Of a DNA stretch of 64,000 bases, positions 53,301 through 60,121 are shown piece by piece (the stretch's first letter is position 1; each line of letters starts with the position of its first letter). A program made the translations under genes and the position numbers. The DNA lies in the NCBI RefSeq assembly GCF_030814415.1, contig NZ_JAUSVB010000008.1:20327-84326 (forward strand). The letters are read 5' to 3'. Origin of the DNA: Cellulomonas humilata (GTDB lineage: Bacteria; Actinomycetota; Actinomycetes; Actinomycetales; Cellulomonadaceae). A model generated the notes under the pieces. It had not been told where the DNA came from, made no database searches, and saw only the letters and a list, made by a program, of their open reading frames with translations.

Positions 53301-53742
53301 CCTGCTGAGGCACATGGCCAAGTCGTTGCCCAGTGCGCTCGAGGAGGTGTCACGCAGCGCGCTTCGCCAGTCGAACCGTGCGCGGAATCTGAAGGGCGCG
53401 CCCCCGGACCAGCGACAGCTGGAAACCGCGGTTCGCAAGGCACTGGCAGGGGCGGAGCTGTTGCTGGCACTCCTGCGGACCCGTGAGTCCGACGACATCC
53501 GGATGAAGAGCATCCTGTCGCCCGACAGCGAGCACGGGAAGGCATTCATCGCAATCGTCGACCAGGCAATCAAGGTCTTCGCGGAGAAGCGGTACGAGCT
53601 CCACTCCCGGGTGACCTTCGAACTGAGCAAGCCAGCGGAGTCCGCCCAGGTCCCGGACCTGCTGTATGCCTTGCGCCTTTACCTGACTGGCGACGACGGA
53701 GCGTCCGCAATCCGCATCGCCGGCGTCTCTGATGATGGCTAG
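50365..53742 (+). CDS. Large unknown protein, DUF2357/McrC-like N-terminal region
   Basis: The 1125-residue protein is the last of the operon. Its first 250 residues, including GRTVREKLASKPYLQ, HYQSIDLPQNRLVKAF and LLSHRQYRAVWDA, follow the helical pattern of DUF2357, a family that accompanies McrB-like motors. The middle contains beta-rich segments and the last 300 residues are helical repeats. I could not place the PD-(D/E)XK active site that McrC/DUF2357 proteins usually have, so a nuclease role is not established. It probably acts as the partner of the AAA+ motor. The stop is followed 94 bp later by a strong hairpin. Confidence 0.75.
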   Translation: MNLEDLYTGAGAEAPHGARCRALLSQTHWFASVAELDPRTGYALPLPLSTTLRRIGALGREAWAFDGDEPPRDRLWRIAQHAQPALLLLLHNLGESPARERAVLPIRSVRELDQASFMALSRRPGRTVREKLASKPYLQAVRHYQSIDLPQNRLVKAFCLRMSELLSLREQSFGYQDDLLPRIDSWLRSPQAEQIGRWENLPPNNTLLSHRQYRAVWDAWRWLQTLDDDVARDWESFDERQALVEVWTDLARSRFADQPLAFDIDKLSIEPWDRLQRIPADSAPEHRSSGPLADSAACIDLVPLFPRYAISGPPTTPAPFPLLWQHWESSDSHDKAPVDIELIDAEGVWNHTEATTVSATLLFEDNAVPSDQLDRAARSMAATLKSEFRHGTLHWLAPDIANDFTLEVLRRNLNSQFADAQPLPRSVATIFAQLDLSSVSPNFAVVVLDSFAGTRYATKLVAHLDEELRERSPDTYGICWEREPSVRLGVVKKAPFPLWRLNATGTWRPPTEAVPAVPDDVAQLKRDPLVGAFDLYLAAGDELPAGGVRFGELQRLAGTVPLWRDHLPELSIEVMSQGVRHDFALVSRKQRVAVDPRRGVRTHIPIDARFVLPPGRSEYRFQLVQGGQGGELEYDAVLRSQAFPRTEETECRLELTYEYGADDPYVLRFTPVDASFAPVRAAWRAVSDRPPVDVTSLPIPPFPPAGSWAELEHWPRDRPGPNGETTSDLLEWAESAFASLDDTNALFPDRVTGEFYEGRLDHDGNFFCSVLVDGENVHCHSRNFSELIDGSTLSAGDPVFLVVNRQQANGPGGRDRLSGRQVTFSTFAPPGLVDEQIRQEISKARYPTYTIWNHGRSIDDADCPAGFRHAVQDAISNAERLIAETETPDLKSELTALLSRMHKDAPESIHRDLLSVARRGRGAGMLDLSYGLGDCSLPWQHGALNYLANNPEPDVRALAVVLWRSSEPVHMLSVDQVDSLLRHMAKSLPSALEEVSRSALRQSNRARNLKGAPPDQRQLETAVRKALAGAELLLALLRTRESDDIRMKSILSPDSEHGKAFIAIVDQAIKVFAEKRYELHSRVTFELSKPAESAQVPDLLYALRLYLTGDDGASAIRIAGVSDDG

Positions 53743-53760
53743 TCAAGACGCCGAACGGCA
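53728..53760. repeat. 33-bp imperfect direct repeat, left copy
   Basis: This sequence, beginning TCTGATGATGGC and ending AACGGCA, recurs at 54516-54548 with two mismatches in 33 bases. It spans the last codons of the operon's final gene. The two copies bracket about 755 bp that include a hairpin and a decayed transposase, as expected for insertion or recombination at this point. Confidence 0.75.
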
Positions 53761-53835
53761 CCTGACTGGGTCACGTTGTCCACAGGGCGATGGTGCCGGG
53801 CCGGTGACCTGAGGTGATGTGCTGGATTCTGTGGA

Positions 53836-53860
53836 CTTAGTGCCTGCGCAGGGCACTAAG
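53836..53860 (+). terminator. Hairpin after the TerY-P operon
   Basis: A perfect 9-bp stem (CTTAGTGCC and GGCACTAAG) with a 7-base loop lies 94 bp after the stop of the last gene. There is no run of T after it, so it would be a non-canonical terminator, as is common in actinobacteria. It may instead belong to the decayed insertion sequence that follows. Confidence 0.5.
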
Positions 53861-53882
53861 TAGGGTCTCGTGGGTGGCGTGG

Positions 53883-54067
53883 GTTCGGCGGAGGACGGCG
53901 GGCTGGCGTTCTTCGACCGGTCCCGCACGAGCAACGGCCCCCCGAGGCGATCAACGGAAGGCTCGAGCACCTACGCGGCTCAGCTACCCGAACCTCACCA
54001 ACTACATAGCCGCAGCCTGCTCGAGACCGGCGACCTCAGGCATCAACTAGGCCGTCGATTGGGGTGA
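53883..54067 (+). pseudogene. Remnant of an ISL3-family transposase (C-terminal part)
   Basis: Read across frame changes, the translation contains FFDRSRTSNGP, EAINGRLEHLRGSA, NLTNYIA and RSLLETGDLRHQLGRRLG. These correspond in order to the conserved C-terminal end of actinobacterial ISL3-type transposases (GTSNGPTEAINGRLEHLRG...NLTNYIARSLLE...). At least three frameshifts are present and no upstream part of the transposase remains. It marks a past insertion beside the operon. Confidence 0.7.
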
Positions 54068-54361
54068 GTTGGTTTGGCGAGCGGGTTTTCGCCAGCAGGC
54101 CCTCGGGATTTCGCCGATGTGGTTGCCGAGCTCGTCGCGGACGACCTTCGTGCGCGTGGCCGAGTCCCAGCGGACGACGAACATGCCGCGGCGGCTGTAG
54201 AGCTCCACGAGGTAGTCCGCGGCGCAATTGACCTCGTCGGTCTTGCGCGCGATGTCAGCGTGGCGCGAGCGCTCGTACTCGCCGATGACGGTCCCGTCCG
54301 TGGTGATCTCGAGGCGAAAGAGCATGTCGGAGATCGGTTGAGCCTCAACGACGAGGGGCAT
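54047..54361 (-). CDS. Small protein of doubtful reality
   Basis: The 104-residue frame starts at an ATG (MPLVVEAQPISDMLFRLEI). The first 90 residues have a balanced composition (TTDGTVIGEYERSRHADIAR, YLVELYSRRGMFVVRWD) unlike the shadow frames nearby, which favours coding. The last 15 overlap the transposase remnant and look random, so the gene may be truncated. No family is recognised. Confidence 0.4.
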   Translation of the reverse strand: MPLVVEAQPISDMLFRLEITTDGTVIGEYERSRHADIARKTDEVNCAADYLVELYSRRGMFVVRWDSATRTKVVRDELGNHIGEIPRACWRKPARQTNSPQSTA

Positions 54362-54515
54362 GGGGCTCCGATCAGTCGAGTTGGACGGTTCGGCCGGACC
54401 CTAGCGCTCAATGCCGACGGTCGTGAACTAGTTCGGCGTGTCCAGGACGAGAAGCCCTCCTCGACGCGATCGTCGAGCACGCCGCAAGGCACTAAGGCGT
54501 CTGACCCAACTCAGG

Positions 54516-54548
54516 TCTGATGATGGCGAGTCAAGACGCCCAACGGCA
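54516..54548. repeat. 33-bp imperfect direct repeat, right copy
   Basis: This matches 53728-53760 with two substitutions. The ATG inside it opens a 26-residue frame (MASQDAQRQLKLREQRLRQA...) ending with TGA at 54601. The left copy would start the same peptide (MASQDAERHL). A short downstream gene may therefore once have overlapped the operon's last stop and been separated by the insertion. Confidence 0.72.
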
Positions 54549-54662
54549 GCTCAAGCTCCGTGAACAACGCCTACGTCAAGCCAAGCGTTTGCTCGGGGAG
54601 TGATTCCCCAATGCATGCTTCTGCCCGAGCTCAACCGTCGCCTCGGCTACGCCCCACAGCGG

Positions 54663-55508
54663 TTACTGGAGCCCTTCCTCCTCGACGATCCACTTGGGGA
54701 GCCAAACGCTGTCGGACTCGATGTAGGCGAGTTGCTCCGCCCGGGGCATCGCCGCCCACAGGGCTCGTGCTACAGACCTTGCTGCACTGCCCTCGCGCAT
54801 GTAGTGATCGGCCGCGGCCCGCACTTCGGTGAACTCCAGCTCCCGCTGTCGCAGCTCCTGCTCCTTGTCGGCGAGTTTCTTGCGCAGATCGTCATTCGGC
54901 GCCAGCGGGGCGCCACGATCGACCTCGACCTCGACCTGCATCGACTGCTCGAGCCAGGCGCGGCGCGACAGGACCACGTTGTTGCGCTTCCTGTCGAGCT
55001 CGATGATCCTCGCCTCGAGGACCTTGCCGACGTACGGCTGGAGGTCGCGGACGCGACGCATCTCCACCAGCGAGTCGGGCAGGAAGCCGCGCAGCCCGAT
55101 GTCGAGGATGAGGCCGCCCTTGACGACCTCGATGACGGTGCCGGTGACGACGCCGTCCTCCTCCTTGATCTTCTCGATCGTGCCCCAGGCGCGCTCGTAC
55201 TGTGCGCGCTTCTTGGACAGGATCAGCCGGCCTTCCTTGTCCTCCTTCTGGAGGACGAGGGCCTCGACTGCGTCGCCGACGTTGACAAGGTCTCGGGGGT
55301 CCACGTCGTGCTGGACCGACAACTCACGCGCGGGGATGAATCCGTAGGTCTTGGAACCGATGTCGACAAGGACAGCGTTGCGGTCGACCTTGACGATGGT
55401 GCCCTCGACGATGTCGCCATCGTTGAAGAGCTTGATGGTGGCGTCGATCGCGGCGAGGAAGTTCTCGGCCGAGCCGATGTCGTCGACGTGCCGTTCGTTG
55501 GGGCTCAC
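54663..55508 (-). CDS. Truncated paralogue of ribosomal protein S1
   Basis: The 281-residue protein starts at a GTG with a GGGAG site. Residues about 14-185 are two S1 (OB-fold) domains very close to actinobacterial S1: ENFLAAIDATIK, DGDIVEGTIVKVDR, LQKEDKEGRLILSKKRAQYE, GTVIEVVKGGLILDIGLRG and RNNVVLSRRAWLEQ. Domain 2 is almost textbook while domain 1 has changes. Chromosomal S1 in this group has four domains and about 480 residues; the last two are absent here. They are replaced by about 90 residues that are mostly coiled coil (KKLADKEQELRQRELEF) with a WLPKWIVEEEG end. Its accessory location argues against the housekeeping rpsA. Confidence 0.87.
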   Translation of the reverse strand: MSPNERHVDDIGSAENFLAAIDATIKLFNDGDIVEGTIVKVDRNAVLVDIGSKTYGFIPARELSVQHDVDPRDLVNVGDAVEALVLQKEDKEGRLILSKKRAQYERAWGTIEKIKEEDGVVTGTVIEVVKGGLILDIGLRGFLPDSLVEMRRVRDLQPYVGKVLEARIIELDRKRNNVVLSRRAWLEQSMQVEVEVDRGAPLAPNDDLRKKLADKEQELRQRELEFTEVRAAADHYMREGSAARSVARALWAAMPRAEQLAYIESDSVWLPKWIVEEEGLQ

Positions 55509-55922
55509 CTGCTCCCTCGCAGACTCGGTTTCGTCGCCGAGCCTATTACGTCATCCCAGAAAAGGCGCGCGTTCGGGCTGATCACGGACGCAAGACTGAC
55601 CGGGCCTCTGCGCCCCCCATTGACTGAGCGTGCCGGGCCGATGGATGTCAGGTTCGCGACGCGATCACCGTCCCCAACCCGTGGTTTCACGATCGTCGGA
55701 CAACAGCGAGGGGGCGGATCGGCTGGACGGCGACCGAAGCCGAAGCGCGACCAGGCGTGCCGCAGGTCGGTCGCGCGCTCGGGTGCCGAGGCAGTCGCGG
55801 GGGGATCGACGCGTGTCGGGAAAGTCGATCGGGCTCCCGTACTCCTTGAGATCGGATTGCCGCTTGCCGATCCAAGTAGCGACAGGCGTGAGGCCAGATT
55901 GGTTCGTGGATGGGACGGGGCA
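55509..55922. other. 414-bp divergent intergenic region
   Basis: It lies between the S1 paralogue (minus) and the FHA-like gene (plus). Frames on both strands cross it, including a very long plus-strand one that is the antisense of the S1 gene, but none has support. It should contain the promoters of both genes. I saw no strong repeat. Confidence 0.45.
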
Positions 55923-56708
55923 TTGATCGACACAGTCAGGCTTTCCCTGAGGCTGGGAAACGATGCACGTGGTCATGGCCGATTCGGCCCGTTCACGGTG
56001 GAGCCCGACGCGGAGATCTTGATCGGTCGCGCAGCGCGCAGGGGCCTGCGGCTCGTGGACGAGTGGGTGCCTCGCGACCTGGTGCGACTTCGACCAGCAG
56101 GGGAGCAGTGGCTTCTCGTCAATGGGCCTAGCGCAGCTGTTCACGTCCAGAACAAGTGGGTCACGACTCGCCTGGAGGAGCGGTGGGTCGGAAAGGGCGA
56201 GGCTCGGCGCCGTTCTGAGGTCCAGGTCGGCGTCGAGTTCAAGAAGGGGGCCGTAATTGCGCTGCCACCCGGCAGGACGATCGCTCGGTGGACCATCTTC
56301 GACGACGACATCTGGATGAGTGTCAACATCGGTGGCTCCCAGCACGACGCTGCTGGTCTGCCATTGCCTGCGCTGCGCGCAGAGTCGTCATCGGTAGATC
56401 CCAGGTCGATGACCTTCACGCACATCGGGGGTCGCAGCGTAAGGCTCGCGCCCGACCAGCGCAGGGCGATGGCTGTACTTTTCCGACACCAGCTCGACGA
56501 TAGGCCGCGCCCGAGGAACCTCGAGGCCGGAGCAGCAAAGGAGCTCGGGATCACCGAGGATGCGCTCAAGAAGCGGATCCGGCGCGCGCGTGCCGCCGTC
56601 AACAAGCACCGCGATGCCGAAGCCCAACTCGACGATCTGGACGAGTTCGGCGCCTACCTGATCGAGACGTCCCGCATCGTCACAGCTGACGATCTCGCCT
56701 TGGACTGA
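55923..56708 (+). CDS. FHA-like domain protein with C-terminal helix-turn-helix
   Basis: The protein has about 261 residues from a TTG (55923) behind GGACGGGG; the start is uncertain because no ATG is in frame nearby. Residues about 8-75 look like a degenerate FHA domain: PFTVEPDAEILIGRAARRG with the GR, RLVDEWVPRDLVRLRP, and the WLLVNG Asn. The usual SxxH of phosphothreonine-binding FHA is not clear. The C-terminus (AAKELGITEDALKKRIRRARAAVNKH) is a sigma-4-like helix-turn-helix. A phosphothreonine reader near a kinase/phosphatase operon would make sense as its output, but this is inference. Confidence 0.68.
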   Translation: MIDTVRLSLRLGNDARGHGRFGPFTVEPDAEILIGRAARRGLRLVDEWVPRDLVRLRPAGEQWLLVNGPSAAVHVQNKWVTTRLEERWVGKGEARRRSEVQVGVEFKKGAVIALPPGRTIARWTIFDDDIWMSVNIGGSQHDAAGLPLPALRAESSSVDPRSMTFTHIGGRSVRLAPDQRRAMAVLFRHQLDDRPRPRNLEAGAAKELGITEDALKKRIRRARAAVNKHRDAEAQLDDLDEFGAYLIETSRIVTADDLALD

Positions 56709-56744
56709 CGTCCCCTAGGGGTCGGCCCCGAAGAGCGCCCTTTT

Positions 56745-56778
56745 ACTTGAATGGCCTTGTGCCGGTCAAGTGGACCGG
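56745..56778 (+). promoter_or_regulatory. Inverted repeats ahead of the EVE operon
   Basis: ACTTGA (56745-56750) and TCAAGT (56766-56771) form a spaced inverted repeat, and CCGGT (56762-56766) with ACCGG (56774-56778) form an overlapping second one. They lie 17-50 bp before the EVE start codon, which has its own CGGAGGG site at 56785-56791. They may be an operator or a leader structure; I cannot place -35/-10 boxes with confidence. Confidence 0.35.
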
Positions 56779-56794
56779 TGAATCGGAGGGCACG

Positions 56795-57274
56795 ATGAGT
56801 ACGACAACGCTTGCAGCTGAGCCGGGACACCTGGTGCAACTGCGACCCGCCGCCGCGGCTGATCTCCTCGAGGACTGGTACGGCTCCCAGGACGACGACG
56901 AGTGTCTGTGGTACCCCGCGATCGATCGAAACGTCGACCAGATCGCGGCTGGCGACCTGGTCTACTTCTGGGTCAGCGGAGCCGGCGACGCCGCCGGACT
57001 GGTCGGAGTCGGCGTCGCCACAGGGGAGTTCGAGGAACTCGAGCACGCTCGCAACTACGCCGACCCCGAAGGGCTGCGCTCGCTGCGCAACTCCGCGGAA
57101 GTGAGTGTCGTGTGGGTGACCGACAAGCCCGTCATCACCCGCACGGAACTGAAGCGTCTCGATCTGTTCATCGACTTCGACCTGTTCAGGATGCCGCGAC
57201 GGGCGAACGCGTTCACCGTCACCCGCGAGCAGGCGGCCGTCTTCAATCAGCGACTGACGGCGGTGATCGGCTGA
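56795..57274 (+). CDS. EVE-domain protein
   Basis: The 159-residue protein has an ATG behind CGGAGGG. The EVE/PUA-like fold is seen in LWYPAIDRNVDQIAAGDLVYFWVSG, then GLVGVGVATGEFEEL and VVWVTDKPVITRTELK. EVE domains bind modified bases in DNA or RNA and are common in defence islands as readers of methylated or hypermodified DNA. It is the first gene of a five-gene operon with overlaps. The domain is complete with no fused nuclease, so another protein must supply the output. Confidence 0.87.
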   Translation: MSTTTLAAEPGHLVQLRPAAAADLLEDWYGSQDDDECLWYPAIDRNVDQIAAGDLVYFWVSGAGDAAGLVGVGVATGEFEELEHARNYADPEGLRSLRNSAEVSVVWVTDKPVITRTELKRLDLFIDFDLFRMPRRANAFTVTREQAAVFNQRLTAVIG

Positions 57275-57630
57275 TGCGCACCGTCCGACTGAACCGCGAC
57301 GAGCTTGTCTCCAGACTGCAGGCGAACCGCGACAACCACCGAGCCATCTTTGAGCGGGCCGTCGAGGGCTACCGCGAGCGATGGGTCGAGGAGCTCGAAC
57401 GCCGCCTTCGAGACGTGCGCCGCGGCCGGGAGATCAACCAATACTTCAGCCTTCCCGAGCCTGAGGACCACACCGACGACTACGACCGCGTCCTGACGAT
57501 GGCACGGATGTCCGTCGACGAGGTGATCGAGCTCAAGGAGGACGAGGTCGCGATGTTCGTCATGGACCAGTGGTCGTGGAAGAGCTCGTTTACACGGACA
57601 ACCACGATGTACGACGGTGGTGCTCGATGA
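57274..57630 (+). CDS. Small unknown protein of the EVE operon
   Basis: The 118-residue protein's ATG shares a base with the EVE stop. The first 60 residues are a charged helix (LVSRLQANRDNHRAIFERAVEGYRERW...). Then come a short strand part (EINQYFSLPEPEDHTDDYDRVLTMARMS) and VMDQWSWKSSF near the end. This HHTDDYDRVL region recalls small actinobacteriophage and plasmid proteins of unknown role. Its stop overlaps the phosphatase ATG (ATGA). Confidence 0.7.
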   Translation: MRTVRLNRDELVSRLQANRDNHRAIFERAVEGYRERWVEELERRLRDVRRGREINQYFSLPEPEDHTDDYDRVLTMARMSVDEVIELKEDEVAMFVMDQWSWKSSFTRTTTMYDGGAR

Positions 57631-58232
57631 GCGCGGGCACTCATCACGCGAACGCCAGCCAGCTCACCGCTAACCTCTGGATCGGCGGCGACTTCGAGGT
57701 AACCGACCCCGACCTGGCGGCCCTCCAGGTCGCCGAGCTCGTCGCTGCGGGACTGAGCGACGTCGTCGACTTGCGGCTGGAATGGGACGACGAGGACTGG
57801 TTCGCCCGGCGCTGGCCAGCCCTGGAGTACCGGTGGCTCGGCGTCGACGACGCCGGTCAGCGCATGCCTGGTCAATGGTTCGACGAGGGCGTGGGGCTCA
57901 TACTCAGCCGCATCGAGGCCGGCGGTGTCGTCCTGGCTCACTGTCACATGGGCATCAACCGAGGGCCGTCCATGGGCTTCGCCGTGCTGCTCGCCCAGGG
58001 TTGGGACGCGATCGAGGCGCTCGACGTGATCCGGGAGGCACGACCCATCGCGTACGTCGGGTACGCCGAGGACGCACTCAACTGGTGGCTGCGCAAGCAG
58101 GGCGCCAGCCGCGCCGACCGCGCTGTTGCTCGCCGGCGCATCGCGCAGTGGCGTCGGGACAACCACCTCGACGTCAACGCCGTCATCCGGCGGATCCGGC
58201 GCAAGGAGACCGCGGCCAAGCCCGCCGCATGA
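57627..58232 (+). CDS. Dual-specificity-phosphatase-like protein
   Basis: The 201-residue protein has a signature VVLAHCHMGINRGPSMGFAVL near residue 100, the HCx5RS phosphatase P-loop (Cys-HMGIN-Arg). An earlier VVDLRLEWDDED supplies the general-acid region. About 50 basic residues follow the catalytic domain (ARRRIAQWRRDNHLDVNAV). It is predicted to dephosphorylate phosphotyrosine, phosphoserine or a nucleotide/RNA 5' end. Its ATG overlaps the previous stop. Confidence 0.88.
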   Translation: MSAGTHHANASQLTANLWIGGDFEVTDPDLAALQVAELVAAGLSDVVDLRLEWDDEDWFARRWPALEYRWLGVDDAGQRMPGQWFDEGVGLILSRIEAGGVVLAHCHMGINRGPSMGFAVLLAQGWDAIEALDVIREARPIAYVGYAEDALNWWLRKQGASRADRAVARRRIAQWRRDNHLDVNAVIRRIRRKETAAKPAA

Positions 58233-58347
58233 CGGACCAAGGACGACCGCCGAGACCGCCGCTCTCGGCGGTCGCCTCCCAGGCCCGCAACGACCCCGTC
58301 CTGGGTGTCGACAAGAACATGAGTACCCCGACAGAAAGCTGCACGAC

Positions 58348-59166
58348 ATGGATGTACTCGACGACGTCGAGACTGAGGAGTACCGGTTCGCGGACCGGCA
58401 CACCGCCGCCCGAGCGTGGGCCATCGCCGCGGACCTGTGCGAACGGGACGACCGGCTGCGAATCGTCAGCGTCATCAACGAGGAGCGCGTCCCGCTGCTC
58501 ATCGTCTACGACCCCGTCACCGATCTGCGCATCCAGTTCGACATGGTCGCCTGGATCCTGATCCCCGACCCCGACGGTCAGCTCCACTGCCTGTACTGGG
58601 ACCAGGTGTTCGCCATGGAGCACGACGACGTCGTCGAGCACATCCGCACAGTCGCCCTACTCCGCAGATACGCGTACTTGCCGCCCTCGCCCATGGCCCC
58701 GCACGTGCTGACCTACCTGACGTTCGCCTCGCTGCTGCGCGCCGGCGTCCATGACCGCGACGGCTGGCAGATCCGACTGGTCACCGCTGCACCACACGAC
58801 CCCGACACCACCGACGACGACCTGCTCGACCTCTTCGCCGGCAAGGACCATCTCTGGACCATCCTCGAGGAAGACCTGGACGAGCAGATCCAGCACGGGG
58901 CGACCCGCTATGTCGAACCGGTCTGGTGCCTGTACCGCGGCCTCGAGCCCGTCGCGCTGACCAACACCATCGACGGCACCTGGTACACCCGACACCGCAG
59001 AATCGCCCCGACTGCCCCGACCGCCCGCGGGCAGGCCGCCGCGGTCCTCGCCGCCACGCAGGAAACCCCGCCAGACCGGACCCAACCCGTCCTCCGACCC
59101 AGAACCCTCAAGAACGCGGACCTCGGCTTCTGGTGCACCATCGGCTTTGATGAGGAGACCCGATGA
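58348..59166 (+). CDS. Unknown protein of the EVE operon
   Basis: The protein has 272 residues from the ATG at 58348 (MDVLDDVETEEYRF). It is acidic, with strand-rich sequence: VSVINEERVPLLIVYDPVTDL, FDMVAWILIPDPDGQLHCLYWDQV, and a Pro/Thr/Ala-rich linker near 225. No family recognised. A short frame from 58229 overlaps the phosphatase stop and runs toward this gene, but I cannot show that it is coding. It shares its stop region with the next gene (ATGA). Confidence 0.7.
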   Translation: MDVLDDVETEEYRFADRHTAARAWAIAADLCERDDRLRIVSVINEERVPLLIVYDPVTDLRIQFDMVAWILIPDPDGQLHCLYWDQVFAMEHDDVVEHIRTVALLRRYAYLPPSPMAPHVLTYLTFASLLRAGVHDRDGWQIRLVTAAPHDPDTTDDDLLDLFAGKDHLWTILEEDLDEQIQHGATRYVEPVWCLYRGLEPVALTNTIDGTWYTRHRRIAPTAPTARGQAAAVLAATQETPPDRTQPVLRPRTLKNADLGFWCTIGFDEETR

Positions 59167-59762
59167 ACCACCCCGTCCTGCGCGAGGACCTCGAGCTCGA
59201 GCACCCCGCGCGCCCCCACATGGTCGCCGCGGCATGGGCGATCGCGGCCACCGTCACCGAGCACTGGGCAGGCGTGCACCTCGAAGCACACTCCGGCGAG
59301 CGGTACCTCACGATGGCGACCGCACCCGGTCAGCCCCCGCTCGTCACCTTCACCGACACGGGCATTACGATGGCCCGCGAACCGGAGACCGAGAGCCTCG
59401 ACTGGTTCAACGTGTTCGCCGAGCCGTTCCCCACCACGACCGGCGACGTCATCGTCGACGCGTTCGCCCCCACCGAACCGCGCACCGACACCCCACACGA
59501 CGTCATCGCCACCCGACTCATCGCCCACCTACTCGCTCACACCGTCGACCACGTCGCCGCCTACGGCATAGGCGGCGACTCGCTCCGCGGCTGGGACGTG
59601 ACCTTCGACGACGAAATCGTGCTGTCCATCGACTCCACGACGATCACCGCGCACAGCGACCCACCCCGCCGCCTGAACCTCGCTAGCGAGCTCAAGCTCG
59701 CCGGCGGCGACCACTTACTGCTCGCCTACCGCGTGCTCGACCTCGCTGACGCAACGGGATGA
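59163..59762 (+). CDS. Unknown acidic protein, last of the EVE operon
   Basis: The 199-residue protein overlaps the previous stop by four bases. It shares features with the gene before it: AAAWAIAATVTEHW here and ARAWAIAADLCER there, suggesting relatedness. Acidic strands (PLVTFTDTGITM, VTFDDEIVLSIDSTT) dominate. Function unknown. A 10-bp hairpin 60 bp downstream probably ends the operon. Confidence 0.68.
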   Translation: MNHPVLREDLELEHPARPHMVAAAWAIAATVTEHWAGVHLEAHSGERYLTMATAPGQPPLVTFTDTGITMAREPETESLDWFNVFAEPFPTTTGDVIVDAFAPTEPRTDTPHDVIATRLIAHLLAHTVDHVAAYGIGGDSLRGWDVTFDDEIVLSIDSTTITAHSDPPRRLNLASELKLAGGDHLLLAYRVLDLADATG

Positions 59763-59822
59763 TCGCGACGGCGAAAGGCCCAGCGAAGTCGGGCCGTGCG
59801 AGCTGCCCGTGCGAAGGCACCG

Positions 59823-59852
59823 ATGCCTCGGGTCGGCTCCGGCCCGAGGCAT
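59823..59852 (+). terminator. Terminator-like hairpin after the EVE operon
   Basis: ATGCCTCGGG and CCCGAGGCAT form a perfect 10-bp stem with a 10-base loop, 60 bp after the last stop. There is no T-run, so it would be the hairpin-only type common in actinobacteria. Confidence 0.6.
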
Positions 59853-60121
59853 TCGAGGACGAGTAGGAGCTTGCGCCACGGTTCGCCAGTGGGTTCCTTC
59901 ATCGCGATCGCTGTTCGTACGGTCACCCTCTGACTCGGCTCATGCTCTCCTGCGCCATTCGCGTAGACGGTACTGGCGGCGCGCCATGCCCGGCGGAACT
60001 CCACAGGCCGCGACATGTGTCCGGAACTCGCAGCCCCCGCTGAGAGGGCCCGGCGGTCGGGTGCGGGGCTAGGTGACCCGTCGGTGGGTGGTCGTGTGCG
60101 GTTTCGCTGCGAGAGCGTCGT

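Noticed and set aside
54600..56708. A 702-residue plus-strand protein
   Set aside because: The first two thirds are the exact antisense of the S1 paralogue, whose S1 motifs are unmistakable. Only the last part, from about 55923, has its own sense.
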